From Phycisphaeraceae bacterium (GTDB lineage: Bacteria; Planctomycetota; Phycisphaerae; Phycisphaerales; UBA1924), in contig JAHBXC010000001.1 in assembly GCA_019636675.1 (NCBI GenBank), positions 186,001-250,000 on the forward strand: a DNA stretch of 64,000 bases, given 5' to 3'. Every line of letters begins with the position of its first letter. Position 1 is the stretch's first letter. The notes under the pieces were generated by a model that was not told the origin of the DNA, did no database searches, and was given only the letters and a program-made list of their open reading frames with translations. Below, in pieces: positions 25,232 to 33,239 of the stretch. The position numbers and the translations under genes were made by a program.

Positions 25232-27433
25232 TCAGTCGGCGCCGAGCAGCAGCGGGACGATGCTCCGGCCGGGCAGGTTCAGCGCCCCGAGCAGCGACGC
25301 CGCGGCGATCGCCTCGTCGTCGGGCCCCTCGGACGCCAGCTCGAGCAGGCGGCGCACGTGCCGGTCATCGAGCATGGGGCCGAAGCGCTTCGCCGAGTCG
25401 CTCACGAGGGTCATGAGCGCGAGACGCTCGCCGCCCTCGGCGGCAAAGGCGGCCTCCATCAGACCGACCTGGGCGCGCCGCTCGGCGATGCGCGAGAGCA
25501 CATCGGCGACGAACAGGCGAACGCCTCCGGAGGTGGTGTCGAGCGCCGAGAGCAGCGGCGCCGTCGCGTCGCCAACATTCAGCGCCGAGCGACCGCCCGC
25601 GATGTCGCGCAGGACGCCCAGCGCGCCAACGGCGCGGGTGTTCATGTCCTGGGCGCTCTCCTGGCCCCAGCCGGCGCCGGCGAGGAGCGTGTCGATGCCC
25701 TCGGTGATCTGCGACTCGCTCACGCCCTGACGCATCAGGCGCACCAGCGGCGAGGAGCCAAGCGTGGTGGTGCTGAGCGCCGACATGTCGTCGTAGGGCA
25801 GAACCGCGAGGATGGGGGTCACGCGCAGCTTGGCGTCGGCGCGTGCGCCGCGCAGGATCTCTTCCGTCGCGCCGCGCCCCTGGTCGACGACGAGCAGGTC
25901 GACGCCCGGCGCGTCGGCGACCGCCGCTCGCACCTCGTTGAGCGTCGAGCCGCGCCCGACGACGGTGTACCCGCGCGCCTGGAGCATGTCGGTGAGGCGC
26001 TGCTCGGACTCGATCGAACGACCGAGCACGATCGCGAAGCGGTCGCCGGCGTCGCGGACGGCCGACGCGAGGATCGGGACGATGCGCTCGGAGCCGGGGA
26101 ACGACTCGCCCGGGCGGGCGTTGCCGAGCACCATCGCGGCGGCGAACTGCACGCGACGATCCGCGTAGCTCAGCGCGTCGAGAAGGGGCTTGTCGGCCGG
26201 CGTGCCCGACCACAGGGCCGCACCCCCGGCGGTGCGCGAGAGCGCTTCGATCGCCAGCAGCGCCAGCGCCGTGTCGCGATCTGCCAGGGCGCGGGCGAGG
26301 ACCGCCTGCGTCGCGTCGGAGCCGGCTGCGACGGCGTAGTACATCGCGTCGCGGCGCTCGACGCCGTAGGTCGGGTTGTCGTAGTCAGACGGGCTGTCGA
26401 TCTCGCGCGAGAAGTTCGACGCGATCCACAGGGGCACCGCTCCGGCGATGTTCGAATCCTCGCGCAGCGCCCGCTCCGCGAAGCGCATCGCCATCGCCTC
26501 GTGGAACACCTCGGTGCGCACCGGGGTGGGGAACAGGCCGACCGCCGGGTCGTACACCCAGACGAGCTGGTGCTCTTCGCCGGCGAAGCGGGTGAGTTCG
26601 CGCGGCTCGGCGTAGTACCGCTCCGCCAGCTGGAGATAGAGCTCCGCGGTGGTGCGCGCGTCTGCCCCCGGCGAGACTCGCGCCAGCGCCTGCGTGGCCG
26701 CGGCGCGCACGCCCGGCACCGACGCCTGCGAACGAGCCAACTCGGCCAGGAAGGGCGCCGACTCGGCGTGCCCGATCTCACCCAGCACGATCGCGACCTG
26801 CTCCTGCCCGGCCGGCCCGAGGCGCGGGAGGGCGGCGGTCAGCGGCGCGACGGCGTCGGCCTCGAGGTCGCGCAGCAGGCGGCGTGCTTCGAGCGAGGTC
26901 ACCGGGTCGTTGGGGTTCAGCATCGCCGCGAGCAGCTGGGGCACGGAGTACTGCCCGGCCTCGATCAGGCGCTGACGCGCGAGCGTGCGTGCGCGCAGCG
27001 GGCCGGAGAGCAGTTCGATGTTGCGGGTGATCGCGTTGGGGTCGCGGGCCTGCTCGAGACGCCCGTTCTCGAGCAGACGCGAGAGCTCGCCGGCGATGGG
27101 CTGCAGGCGCGCGTCGCGGAGCGCGTCGCGGACCGCCTCGTCGAAGCGGACCTGCGCCTGGGGGGTGTCCTCGACCAGCGCCAGGAACTGGCCCGGGGTC
27201 AGGCCCAGCTCGAGCAGCGCCTTGCCGAAGGACTCCGCCAGCTCGCGCTGGTCGATCTTCACATAGTGGATGAAATCGGCGAGCAGCTGGTCGGGGGTCA
27301 TGTCCGACGCGCGGGCCCGCGTCGCGGACTGCGCCTGGGCCGGGGTCGACGCGCTCAGGGGGGCGGCCAAGACGGCCGCTCCGGCGACCAGAGCGAGGGT
27401 TCGGGCAAAGGCGAGGCGTCGCGAGTTCGGCAC
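25232..27433 (-). CDS. Secreted HEAT-repeat protein with receiver-like domain
   Basis: A 733-residue protein with a signal peptide (FARTLALVAGAAVLAAPLSA, cleavage near ASTPAQAQS). HEAT-like helical repeats occupy about residues 150-480 (for example SVPQLLAAMLNPNDPVTSLE, EQVAIVLGEIGHAESAPFLA and LLAIEALSRTAGGAALWSG). Around residues 470-590 comes an alpha/beta block resembling a response-regulator receiver (FAIVLGRSIESEQRLTDMLQ, VDLLVVDQGRGATEEILRGA), then more HEAT helices. A receiver-like domain in an exported protein is odd: no kinase can reach it, so it may be a degenerate scaffold. The GTG start has GGAG seven bases upstream. Function unknown. Confidence 0.75.
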   Translation of the reverse strand: MPNSRRLAFARTLALVAGAAVLAAPLSASTPAQAQSATRARASDMTPDQLLADFIHYVKIDQRELAESFGKALLELGLTPGQFLALVEDTPQAQVRFDEAVRDALRDARLQPIAGELSRLLENGRLEQARDPNAITRNIELLSGPLRARTLARQRLIEAGQYSVPQLLAAMLNPNDPVTSLEARRLLRDLEADAVAPLTAALPRLGPAGQEQVAIVLGEIGHAESAPFLAELARSQASVPGVRAAATQALARVSPGADARTTAELYLQLAERYYAEPRELTRFAGEEHQLVWVYDPAVGLFPTPVRTEVFHEAMAMRFAERALREDSNIAGAVPLWIASNFSREIDSPSDYDNPTYGVERRDAMYYAVAAGSDATQAVLARALADRDTALALLAIEALSRTAGGAALWSGTPADKPLLDALSYADRRVQFAAAMVLGNARPGESFPGSERIVPILASAVRDAGDRFAIVLGRSIESEQRLTDMLQARGYTVVGRGSTLNEVRAAVADAPGVDLLVVDQGRGATEEILRGARADAKLRVTPILAVLPYDDMSALSTTTLGSSPLVRLMRQGVSESQITEGIDTLLAGAGWGQESAQDMNTRAVGALGVLRDIAGGRSALNVGDATAPLLSALDTTSGGVRLFVADVLSRIAERRAQVGLMEAAFAAEGGERLALMTLVSDSAKRFGPMLDDRHVRRLLELASEGPDDEAIAAASLLGALNLPGRSIVPLLLGAD

Positions 27434-27706
27434 GATCGGCTCCAGCGGGGGTCCGGGGGTTCGGAGTCAGGGCCGCGGGGAGATCAGTTCCGCGGCGTAC
27501 AGAACAGGAGGCGGCCACCGGACAGCCCGTCCGGGACCGCCATGGTAGTGGCACAGTCGGCCCCTGTCCGGACCCGGCGCGATCATCGCGCCAGACCCGC
27601 ACAGAGGGTCGGGCAATCCTTTCGCGGGCCAGCCACAGGGGTTCCGCCCGCGGGCGGGGAAGATAGCCGGGGAAGGCAAGAGGCACAAGGCATGGGGAAG
27701 GCGCGA

Positions 27707-27739
27707 GGGGGAGAAGGGAGCGGGGAATAGGGAGTGGGG
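27707..27739 (+). repeat. G-run tract with G-quadruplex potential
   Basis: Five runs of three or more G (27707-27711, 27716-27718, 27722-27725, 27730-27732, 27736-27739) separated by three to four bases fit the usual G3+N1-7 pattern for an intramolecular quadruplex on the plus strand. It lies inside the purine-rich spacer described above. Any effect on transcription or replication is unknown. Confidence 0.6.
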
Positions 27740-27775
27740 AGCAGGAAGAAGGGAGAGGGAAAGAGCGAGTCTGCA

Positions 27776-27799
27776 CCCCCTCCCGCTCGCGGGAGGGGG
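27776..27799. repeat. Perfect 10-base-pair palindrome, REP-like
   Basis: CCCCCTCCCG and CGGGAGGGGG form a perfect inverted repeat around a CTCG loop, followed by GCGGGGGGAGGGTC. The composition and shape resemble short dispersed palindromes seen in many GC-rich genomes. There is no T run, so a simple terminator is unlikely. Copy number elsewhere in the genome cannot be judged from this window. Confidence 0.6.
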
Positions 27800-27915
27800 C
27801 GGGGGGAGGGTCTCCGCTTGATACATCCCGTCACCGGGTGGCGTGGTACGGCGAAGCCGTGCCACGAAAGAGGTTCACCCACCCCTCCTCCCCCCCATCG
27901 CCCATTGCCGACTGC

Positions 27916-28350
27916 CTATTGCCCCTCCCCCAACGCTCTCATCGTGAACACCTGCCCGATGTGGTACGCGTCGTGCGGCAGCATCTCGGCGAGTTTCTCC
28001 GCCGCCTCCTCGCTGCGCGCCATCGCGTCGGCGATCAGTCGGTGGCTCGCGGCGTAGCGCGCCCTCGCCGCCGCCCACGCGGGCTCGGAGACCTCGGCGG
28101 GCTCTTCCCAGTTCCGGCGCGCGATCTCGTCGTCGGTCGGGCGGGCGCCGTCGAGACCGGCGACGACGACCTCGCGCCAGAAGACGATGTGGTGCAGGAT
28201 CTGCCAGACCGAGTGAACCCGCTCCGACGCCCCCTCCGGCCTCCACGCCGCCTGCGCGGCGGAGAGCCCCTCGAAGGCGTCCTTCCACGCGGGACCCCAG
28301 CCGGGGGAGGACCACGCGGAAGACCATTGTTTAAGGACACGAACCTTCAT
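27916..28350 (-). CDS. DinB-family (DinB_2-like) protein
   Basis: A 144-residue four-helix-bundle protein of the DinB/YfiT superfamily. The metal-binding histidines typical of the group appear in VHSVWQILHHIVFWREVVVA and near the end in LPHDAYHIGQVFTM. Members are metal-dependent thiol transferases or hydrolase-like proteins; the specific reaction is not known. The start ATG overlaps the stop of the upstream PIN-domain gene (ATGA), so it may be read from the same transcript even though it has the high G+C content of the chromosome and the PIN gene does not. Confidence 0.85.
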   Translation of the reverse strand: MKVRVLKQWSSAWSSPGWGPAWKDAFEGLSAAQAAWRPEGASERVHSVWQILHHIVFWREVVVAGLDGARPTDDEIARRNWEEPAEVSEPAWAAARARYAASHRLIADAMARSEEAAEKLAEMLPHDAYHIGQVFTMRALGEGQ

Positions 28351-28787
28351 TTTCCACCGCCACAGCCGGGGGTATGTCCAAGCAAATGCACGTGATCAAC
28401 TTTTGAAAACACACGACCACGCGGAGATTTCAGCAAAGAACCATCGCGCCAATCTCGCATCAACGCCTTGTCGTCCGTCCAAATTGTTCGGGCACCAGAA
28501 ATCCTAGCGATTGCAATAATATGTGTATCATTAGATTTACATCGCGATGAGATACGAGACGCCTCGGTCTCAACGCTATCTCTTGGCACTACCTTCAGCT
28601 TGCCCATCCGATCCAACTCTGAAAAAAATTGCGATGCCGCTTGAATTTTAACGATCTCGGCTGCGTGATCACCGCCCGTGACCGCTTGGCCCTTATCGCT
28701 GAGCAACCATTTTCTGACGGCGATCGCCTCGGCAGAAGAAGCCCATACGGCACCCTGAGCACGGTTTGCATCTACTAGTAAGCACAT
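28347..28787 (-). CDS. PIN-domain protein, predicted ribonuclease
   Basis: A 146-residue small protein with the PIN-domain acidic pattern: Asp6 in LLVDAN at the first strand, a possible Glu44 in the helical part (GGDHAAEIV), Asp87 in SNDTHIIAIARISGA, and Asp105/106 in IWTDDKALMRD. PIN domains are metal-dependent RNases, often toxins or effectors. It follows the ATPase gene by six bases on the same strand and shares its low G+C content. The last residues (HTPGCGGGK) are encoded by GC-rich sequence at the edge of dinB-like, so the native C-terminus may have been altered at the insertion junction. No antitoxin-like gene is adjacent. Confidence 0.78.
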   Translation of the reverse strand: MCLLVDANRAQGAVWASSAEAIAVRKWLLSDKGQAVTGGDHAAEIVKIQAASQFFSELDRMGKLKVVPRDSVETEASRISSRCKSNDTHIIAIARISGARTIWTDDKALMRDWRDGSLLKSPRGRVFSKVDHVHLLGHTPGCGGGK

Positions 28788-28793
28788 CTAGAT

Positions 28794-30167
28794 TTACCCA
28801 CCAAAGAGTCGCATCTGTTCGCTAATAAAGAATTCGCGATAGGACTTGGGAACACTCCTGAGGCTCCCATCGGGCGAGAGTGGCATCGACGAGACTGAAG
28901 TCGCCCGCCCTTTCTTACCCAGAAAATGCACAATGACATTGTTAGAATCAACCAAGCCTTCTCGCACGCACATTCTCACGCGATCGATCAGATAGTCGCT
29001 GTGGGTCTCAACTACGCACACAGAATTCCTGCGCGCGACCGCGCCAAAGAATGAGCCAAGAGCAGCTTGCGCCCGTGGATGCAGATGAACTTCTGGCTGC
29101 TGGATTAGATGCAGCCGATCTTCAGCTCGCAGCAGATCCACTACGATGGGGAGGATTTGGCTAACTCCATATCCAACATCAATGAGATTCCACGCCGCCT
29201 TGGCAACTTCGACGCGGACTCGGAACGGTCCGCTTGCAACTCGGCCAAGCTGCTGAATCTCTACATTATCAAACATTCCAGAAAGTCGGCCAAACTCCCT
29301 CAAGCCAGCAAACAGTGATTTGGCACTAGGGTTGCGCAGCGATTCGGCACGAAGTCTGGCCAACAGAAGGGGCACATGGCCTCCTTCGGGCTCTGGCGAA
29401 TCTACTATGGGATCATAAGTACGGTTGGGCCTGCTTCTGACTGGAGCGAAAGCCACTGGCTTGCAGCTCTTGGCGACTGCGTTTCCCGCATAAATTAACC
29501 GATGAAACATGTCAATGTCGGTTTTTTTGCGGGTCGCAAGCCACTTTCTAACTAACAGTTCCTGCTTGCTATCTGTCGGAATGGACGACAGATGGGACAT
29601 TTCTACAAGCATTCCGCCGACATAATATCTCTGAGCTCTAACCGGAAACGACGACGGCATCGAGACCGAGTCGCTGTCAATGGTAAATTCAATTGAACCA
29701 GCAGTGGCGTCTGTGGCGCCCTTGAGCGCAATCTGATATTTGCCAGAAGAAAATACTGTTGCAACTGGAGTTGGGATGCCTTGGCGGTCCACGAACTGTG
29801 TGGTTATAGAGCCGCATCGCTTGTCGTCAGGCCGAGTAGAATTCGACCTGGATCTGGCAAGGGGTGCGTGTATCCCCAGCTCAAACGACTTAGATTTTCC
29901 ACCTCGGCCACCACGGTTGCTGGCAATATCATCAAACGAGCCTAAAAAGAATGGCTCTCGGTTAAAGTTGGGAGGGACATCGCCGGACAATTGCTCAAGG
30001 GCAAGGCGAAGCATGGCAAGAAGCGTCGTTTTTCCCGCGCTATTTTCGCCGACGAGGATAGTTAGCGGCCTGACAGCGATCCACACGGGGTCGAAGAAGC
30101 TTCGAACGCTGTCGAGTCCAAGGCTGAACCTGCATGATGTGTCACTGGGTTCCAGAGTGCGGAGCAT
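28794..30167 (-). CDS. AAA15-type ATPase (COG4938/DUF3696-like), island gene
   Basis: A 457-residue SMC/OLD-like ABC-type ATPase. Walker A is GENSAGKTTLL (from residue 40), followed about 290 residues later by DVGYGVSQILPIVVDLL (signature-like), QQPEVHLHPRAQAALG (Walker B with catalytic Glu) and VVETHSDYLIDRVR (His switch). These four blocks are the hallmark of AAA15 ATPases found in two-gene defence modules. No TOPRIM or other nuclease domain is fused, so the adjacent PIN protein is the likely effector. Codon choice and base composition differ sharply from flanking genes: 28 G/C of 60 in 29461-29520 against 40 of 60 in 31201-31260 within thiC. Confidence 0.88.
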   Translation of the reverse strand: MLRTLEPSDTSCRFSLGLDSVRSFFDPVWIAVRPLTILVGENSAGKTTLLAMLRLALEQLSGDVPPNFNREPFFLGSFDDIASNRGGRGGKSKSFELGIHAPLARSRSNSTRPDDKRCGSITTQFVDRQGIPTPVATVFSSGKYQIALKGATDATAGSIEFTIDSDSVSMPSSFPVRAQRYYVGGMLVEMSHLSSIPTDSKQELLVRKWLATRKKTDIDMFHRLIYAGNAVAKSCKPVAFAPVRSRPNRTYDPIVDSPEPEGGHVPLLLARLRAESLRNPSAKSLFAGLREFGRLSGMFDNVEIQQLGRVASGPFRVRVEVAKAAWNLIDVGYGVSQILPIVVDLLRAEDRLHLIQQPEVHLHPRAQAALGSFFGAVARRNSVCVVETHSDYLIDRVRMCVREGLVDSNNVIVHFLGKKGRATSVSSMPLSPDGSLRSVPKSYREFFISEQMRLFGG

Positions 30168-30170
30168 TGG

Positions 30171-32135
30171 CTAAAGAATCCTGTCTTCCTTCCCGATCCC
30201 AAACGCCGGGGCCACATTCAACTGTACCAACTTCTCCCCCTGCACGCGCTTCGCCTCCTCCGCGTCCACATAGTCCGAGTGGCACGCGGCCTTCGCCTCC
30301 GCCTCCCCCACTACCGCCTTCTTGGTCTTGCTGGCGAGCCGGTGGATCTCCTCGGGCTTCAGGTAGCCGCGCTGCTTGAGGATCTCCTGCTGCTCGGGGG
30401 TCAGGGCGTCGGACTTGCGGGGGGCGCCGGCGACCGTGCCGTCCTTGCCGCCCATGCGTTCGAAGCCCTCGGCCTTGCCGGAGGCAAACTCCTGGATCTC
30501 TTTGCTGATGCGGACCGAGCACCAGTCGTGGCCGCACATCGCGCAGAAGTCGGTGTCGACATCGAGGTCCTCGTCGTGGTAAGCACGCGCGAGGTCGGGG
30601 TCGAAGGACAGGTCGAAGTGCTTCTGCCAGTTCAGCGCGGCGCGAGCGTCGGTCAGTTCGTCGTCGCGGTCGCGCGTGCCGGGGATGCCCAGCGCGATGT
30701 CGGCGGCGTGGGCGGCGATCTTGTACGCCACGCACCCCTGCTTCACATCGTCTCGCTTCGGGAGCCCCAGGTGCTCCTTGGGCGTGACATAGCACAGCAT
30801 GCTGGCGCCGTGGTAGGCGGCCATCGTCGCGCCGATGCAACTGGTGATGTGGTCGTACCCCGGGAAGATGTCGGTGACGAGGGGCCCGAGCACATAGAAC
30901 GGCGCGCCGTGGCAGAGGGTGCGCTGGAGTTTCATGTTGAACTCGATCTGGTCCACGGGCACATGGCCCGGCCCCTCGACCATGACCTGCACGCCGCGCC
31001 GCCAGGCGCGCTCGGTCAGTTCGCCGATGGTCTCGAGTTCCGCGAGTTGCGCGTCGTCGGTCGCGTCGGCGAGGCCGCCGGGGCGGAGCCCGTCGCCGAT
31101 GGAGAAGGTGACATCGTGCTCGCGCATGATGTCGCAGATCTCTTCCCACATGGTGTACATGAGGTTCTCGCGGCCGTGGGTGAGCATCCACTTGGCGAGG
31201 AGCGACCCGCCGCGCGAGACGATGCCGATGCGGCGCTTCTTGACGAACTTCAGGTGGCCGCGCAGCACTCCGGCATGGATGGTGAAGTAGTCGACGCCCT
31301 GCTGCGCCTGCTTCTCGAGGGTCTCTCGCACGACCTCTTCGCTGAGGTCTTCGAGTTTGCGCCCGATGATCATCGAGTAGATGGGCACGGTGCCGATGGG
31401 CGCGGTGGAGTGCCTGCAGAACGCCTCGCGGCAGGCGTCGAGGTCGCCGCCGGTCGACAGGTCCATGATGGTGTCGGCGCCCCAGCGCAACGCCCAGTCG
31501 AGTTTCTCGAGTTCCTCGTCGGTGCCGCTGGAGATGGGCGAGGCGCCCATGTTGGCGTTGATCTTGGTCTTGCTGGCGCGCCCGATGGCCATGGGGTCGA
31601 GCCGGTGCGCGAGGTGGTTGCGGTTGGCGGGGATGACCATGCGCCCGGCGCCGACCTCGTCGCGCACCTGCTCGGGGGTCAGGTGGGGCTCGCGCTGGGC
31701 GACGCGCTTCATCTCGGGGGTGACGACGCCGAGTCGCGCGCTCTCGAGTTGGGTGATCGGGGTGAAGCCCTTGGGGTAGATGACGCGCAGGCGCTCGCCG
31801 CTGGCGAGGGCGAACTCGACGGCGTCGCGCGCGTCGCCCAGGCAGGGCGCGCAGGGCTTGCCGACGGGGGCGTCTTTGGGCAGGCGCACGACCGACCAGC
31901 CCTCGGGCAGGAAGTCCCACGCGGTCTTCTTCGACGGCGCGGGCATGCCCGGGGTGTCGGGCGAGGAGAAGGCGAGCGGCCCGCCGACATCGGCGCGGTT
32001 AGCGAAGGAGCCGGGGGTGGTGACATCCGGGTTCGTGCCCGGGTTGTGGGCGCCGCGGTGCGGGACCTTCCATCGCTGGGTAGGCGTGAGGTCGTTCGCG
32101 GGCGTGTGATGTCCGTTGGTGTTCGTCGCGGTCAT
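30171..32135 (-). CDS. thiC: Phosphomethylpyrimidine synthase ThiC
   Basis: Radical-SAM enzyme that rearranges aminoimidazole ribotide to hydroxymethylpyrimidine phosphate for thiamine synthesis. The 654-residue protein has an N-terminal ThiC-associated region, then the core with NANMGASPISSGTDEELEKL, ADTIMDLSTGGDLDACREAF, GVDYFTIHAGVLRGHLKF, VMVEGPGHVPVDQIEFNM, and the C-terminal [4Fe-4S] cluster motif CAMCGHDWC. All key motifs are intact. Expression is controlled by the TPP riboswitch directly upstream, whose 3' end includes the ribosome-binding site GGAGGG. Downstream on the same strand lies the foreign ATPase/PIN pair, which may be read through from this promoter. Confidence 0.97.
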   Translation of the reverse strand: MTATNTNGHHTPANDLTPTQRWKVPHRGAHNPGTNPDVTTPGSFANRADVGGPLAFSSPDTPGMPAPSKKTAWDFLPEGWSVVRLPKDAPVGKPCAPCLGDARDAVEFALASGERLRVIYPKGFTPITQLESARLGVVTPEMKRVAQREPHLTPEQVRDEVGAGRMVIPANRNHLAHRLDPMAIGRASKTKINANMGASPISSGTDEELEKLDWALRWGADTIMDLSTGGDLDACREAFCRHSTAPIGTVPIYSMIIGRKLEDLSEEVVRETLEKQAQQGVDYFTIHAGVLRGHLKFVKKRRIGIVSRGGSLLAKWMLTHGRENLMYTMWEEICDIMREHDVTFSIGDGLRPGGLADATDDAQLAELETIGELTERAWRRGVQVMVEGPGHVPVDQIEFNMKLQRTLCHGAPFYVLGPLVTDIFPGYDHITSCIGATMAAYHGASMLCYVTPKEHLGLPKRDDVKQGCVAYKIAAHAADIALGIPGTRDRDDELTDARAALNWQKHFDLSFDPDLARAYHDEDLDVDTDFCAMCGHDWCSVRISKEIQEFASGKAEGFERMGGKDGTVAGAPRKSDALTPEQQEILKQRGYLKPEEIHRLASKTKKAVVGEAEAKAACHSDYVDAEEAKRVQGEKLVQLNVAPAFGIGKEDRIL

Positions 32136-32137
32136 GG

Positions 32138-32226
32138 TCGCTTTCCCTCCGCCGGTGCGAGCCGGATCAGGTTCGACGGGTGCCTCTCAGCGACGGCACA
32201 CAAGCGGCCGCCGCGCCCCGAGCGAT
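32138..32226 (-). promoter_or_regulatory. TPP riboswitch (THI element) upstream of thiC
   Basis: On the minus strand the leader contains the conserved CTGAGAGGCACCCG box, followed by AACCTGATCCGGCTCGCACC and GGCGGAGGGAAAG just before the thiC ATG, and preceded by GCTCGGGGCGCGGC for the other side of the first helix. These are the diagnostic conserved parts of the thiamine pyrophosphate aptamer. The last paired segment overlaps the ribosome-binding site GGAGGG, so control of translation initiation is the likely mode: TPP binding would hide the site. Confidence 0.93.
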
Positions 32227-32324
32227 GTGATGTACTACCACTGTAGCGGGGCGCATACGCAGCGGGTCGCGAATCCCCCACTCGCGTCTCACCGAAACCG
32301 CCCTCCCACGCCGAAACTCTCCCC

Positions 32325-33227
32325 ATGCCAAGCCACCGGCAGATCCACCCCAACAGCCAGGCGACCTTCAAGGGCCTCCCCCGTCTGGACGAGCAGACGC
32401 TGCACATCCGGCGCGAGCGGGTGTTCGTCGTGCTGGCGGGGCTGTTCATCGCGACGCTGGCGATGCTGAACATCCTGGGGATCAGCCGGTTCATTTTGCT
32501 GGGGTCGCTGGGGCAGACGGATTCCGGATGGGCGCTGGGGCTGGGGCGGATCGTGGGCGAGAACCCGCTGATCTTCGCCGTCGCGGTCGGGGTGCTGCCC
32601 TACCCGCTGACCTTCCTGTGCACGGACTTCATCAGCGAGTTGTACGGGCGGGCGCGCGCGAACTGGGTGGTCGCGGTGGGGTTCCTCGTGAACCTGTGGG
32701 TGGTGTTCATCCTGTGGCTGGGGACGACGCTGCCCGGCGTGGTCCCGAACGACCCGGTCACGGGCGTTCCCCCCCTGCCGGTGTTCGACGAGGCGACGCG
32801 CTCGTTCGGCGAGACGGGCTGGACGCTCTTCCAGATCAAGACGCTCGCGTTCGGCGCCGTGATGGCCTCGATGATCGCGTACCTCGCGGCACAACTCACC
32901 GATGTCTACATGTTCCACTTCTGGAAGCGCCTCACCAAGGGCAAGGCGCTGTGGCTGCGCAACAACGGGTCGACGGTCGTCAGCCAGTTGGTCGACACGA
33001 CGGCGGTGATTCTGATCACGCACTTCTACGCGCGTGCACTGCCGATCGACGGCGCGCGCGACCTGTGGCCGCAGTTGCTGCTGTTCATCGGCACGGGGTA
33101 CGCGTTCAAGTTCGTGGTCGCGTTGATCGACACGGTCCCGTTCTATGTCGGGACTCGCTGGCTGAGCCGGTACCTGCGCGTGGACCCCGGGGCAGAGCAC
33201 CGCGCGACTGAACCGCTCGCTGGCTGA
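32325..33227 (+). CDS. Queuosine precursor transporter (YhhQ/VUT family)
   Basis: A 300-residue membrane protein of the QPTR/DUF165 family, which imports 7-cyano-7-deazaguanine or 7-aminomethyl-7-deazaguanine for tRNA queuosine. The diagnostic motifs are YPLTFLCTDFISELYGRARA and NNGSTVVSQLVDTTAVILIT; around them lie about six to seven hydrophobic helices (first at residues 34-57, VFVVLAGLFIATLAMLNILG). A loop at about 140-165 (VVPNDPVTGVPPLPVFDEAT) and the C-terminal tail are longer than in E. coli YhhQ. It is divergent from thiC. No queuosine biosynthesis genes lie nearby, consistent with salvage. Confidence 0.92.
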   Translation: MPSHRQIHPNSQATFKGLPRLDEQTLHIRRERVFVVLAGLFIATLAMLNILGISRFILLGSLGQTDSGWALGLGRIVGENPLIFAVAVGVLPYPLTFLCTDFISELYGRARANWVVAVGFLVNLWVVFILWLGTTLPGVVPNDPVTGVPPLPVFDEATRSFGETGWTLFQIKTLAFGAVMASMIAYLAAQLTDVYMFHFWKRLTKGKALWLRNNGSTVVSQLVDTTAVILITHFYARALPIDGARDLWPQLLLFIGTGYAFKFVVALIDTVPFYVGTRWLSRYLRVDPGAEHRATEPLAG

Positions 33228-33239
33228 GCGCCGGCGAGA

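Larger units (their letters stand above)
27434..27915. repeat. 482-base non-coding spacer with purine tract and palindrome
   Basis: This spacer lies between two minus-strand genes and holds no convincing gene. From about 27660 to 27775 the plus strand is almost all purine, with GGGAATAGGGAGTGGGGAG-type runs. A perfect palindrome follows at 27776-27799. From about 27875 to 27935 the minus strand carries a loosely similar pattern (GGGGCAATAGGCAGTCGG). The layout suggests a decayed or dispersed repeat element rather than random spacer. The leading part (27434-27560) presumably includes the HEAT-protein promoter. Confidence 0.55.
28347..30170. other. Low-G+C ATPase + PIN island between thiC and dinB-like gene
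   Basis: The two genes sit as a block on the minus strand: only three bases separate the ATPase start from the thiC stop, and the PIN stop overlaps the dinB-like start. Base composition changes abruptly at both edges. No integrase, transposase, direct repeat or tRNA was found at the boundaries, so the transfer route is unknown. Architecture (ATP-sensing ATPase plus small nuclease) resembles PARIS, Septu and related anti-phage pairs, but the PIN effector distinguishes it from those I can name. Confidence 0.7.

Noticed and set aside
27734..28057. Plus-strand frame across the purine-rich spacer and dinB-like gene
   Set aside because: Low-complexity Gly/Arg/Pro composition produced by repeats and antisense to the dinB-like gene.
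28347..28787. VapC toxin of a VapBC toxin-antitoxin pair
   Set aside because: No VapB-like antitoxin gene is adjacent; the partner is an ATPase and the chain lacks a typical VapC layout beyond the acidic PIN residues.
29109..29318. Small plus-strand frame inside the ATPase gene
   Set aside because: Antisense to a gene with intact ATPase motifs; no ribosome-binding site or family signal.
28347..30170. Assigning the island to PARIS
   Set aside because: PARIS has a TOPRIM-nuclease AriB next to the ATPase; here the partner is a PIN-domain protein.
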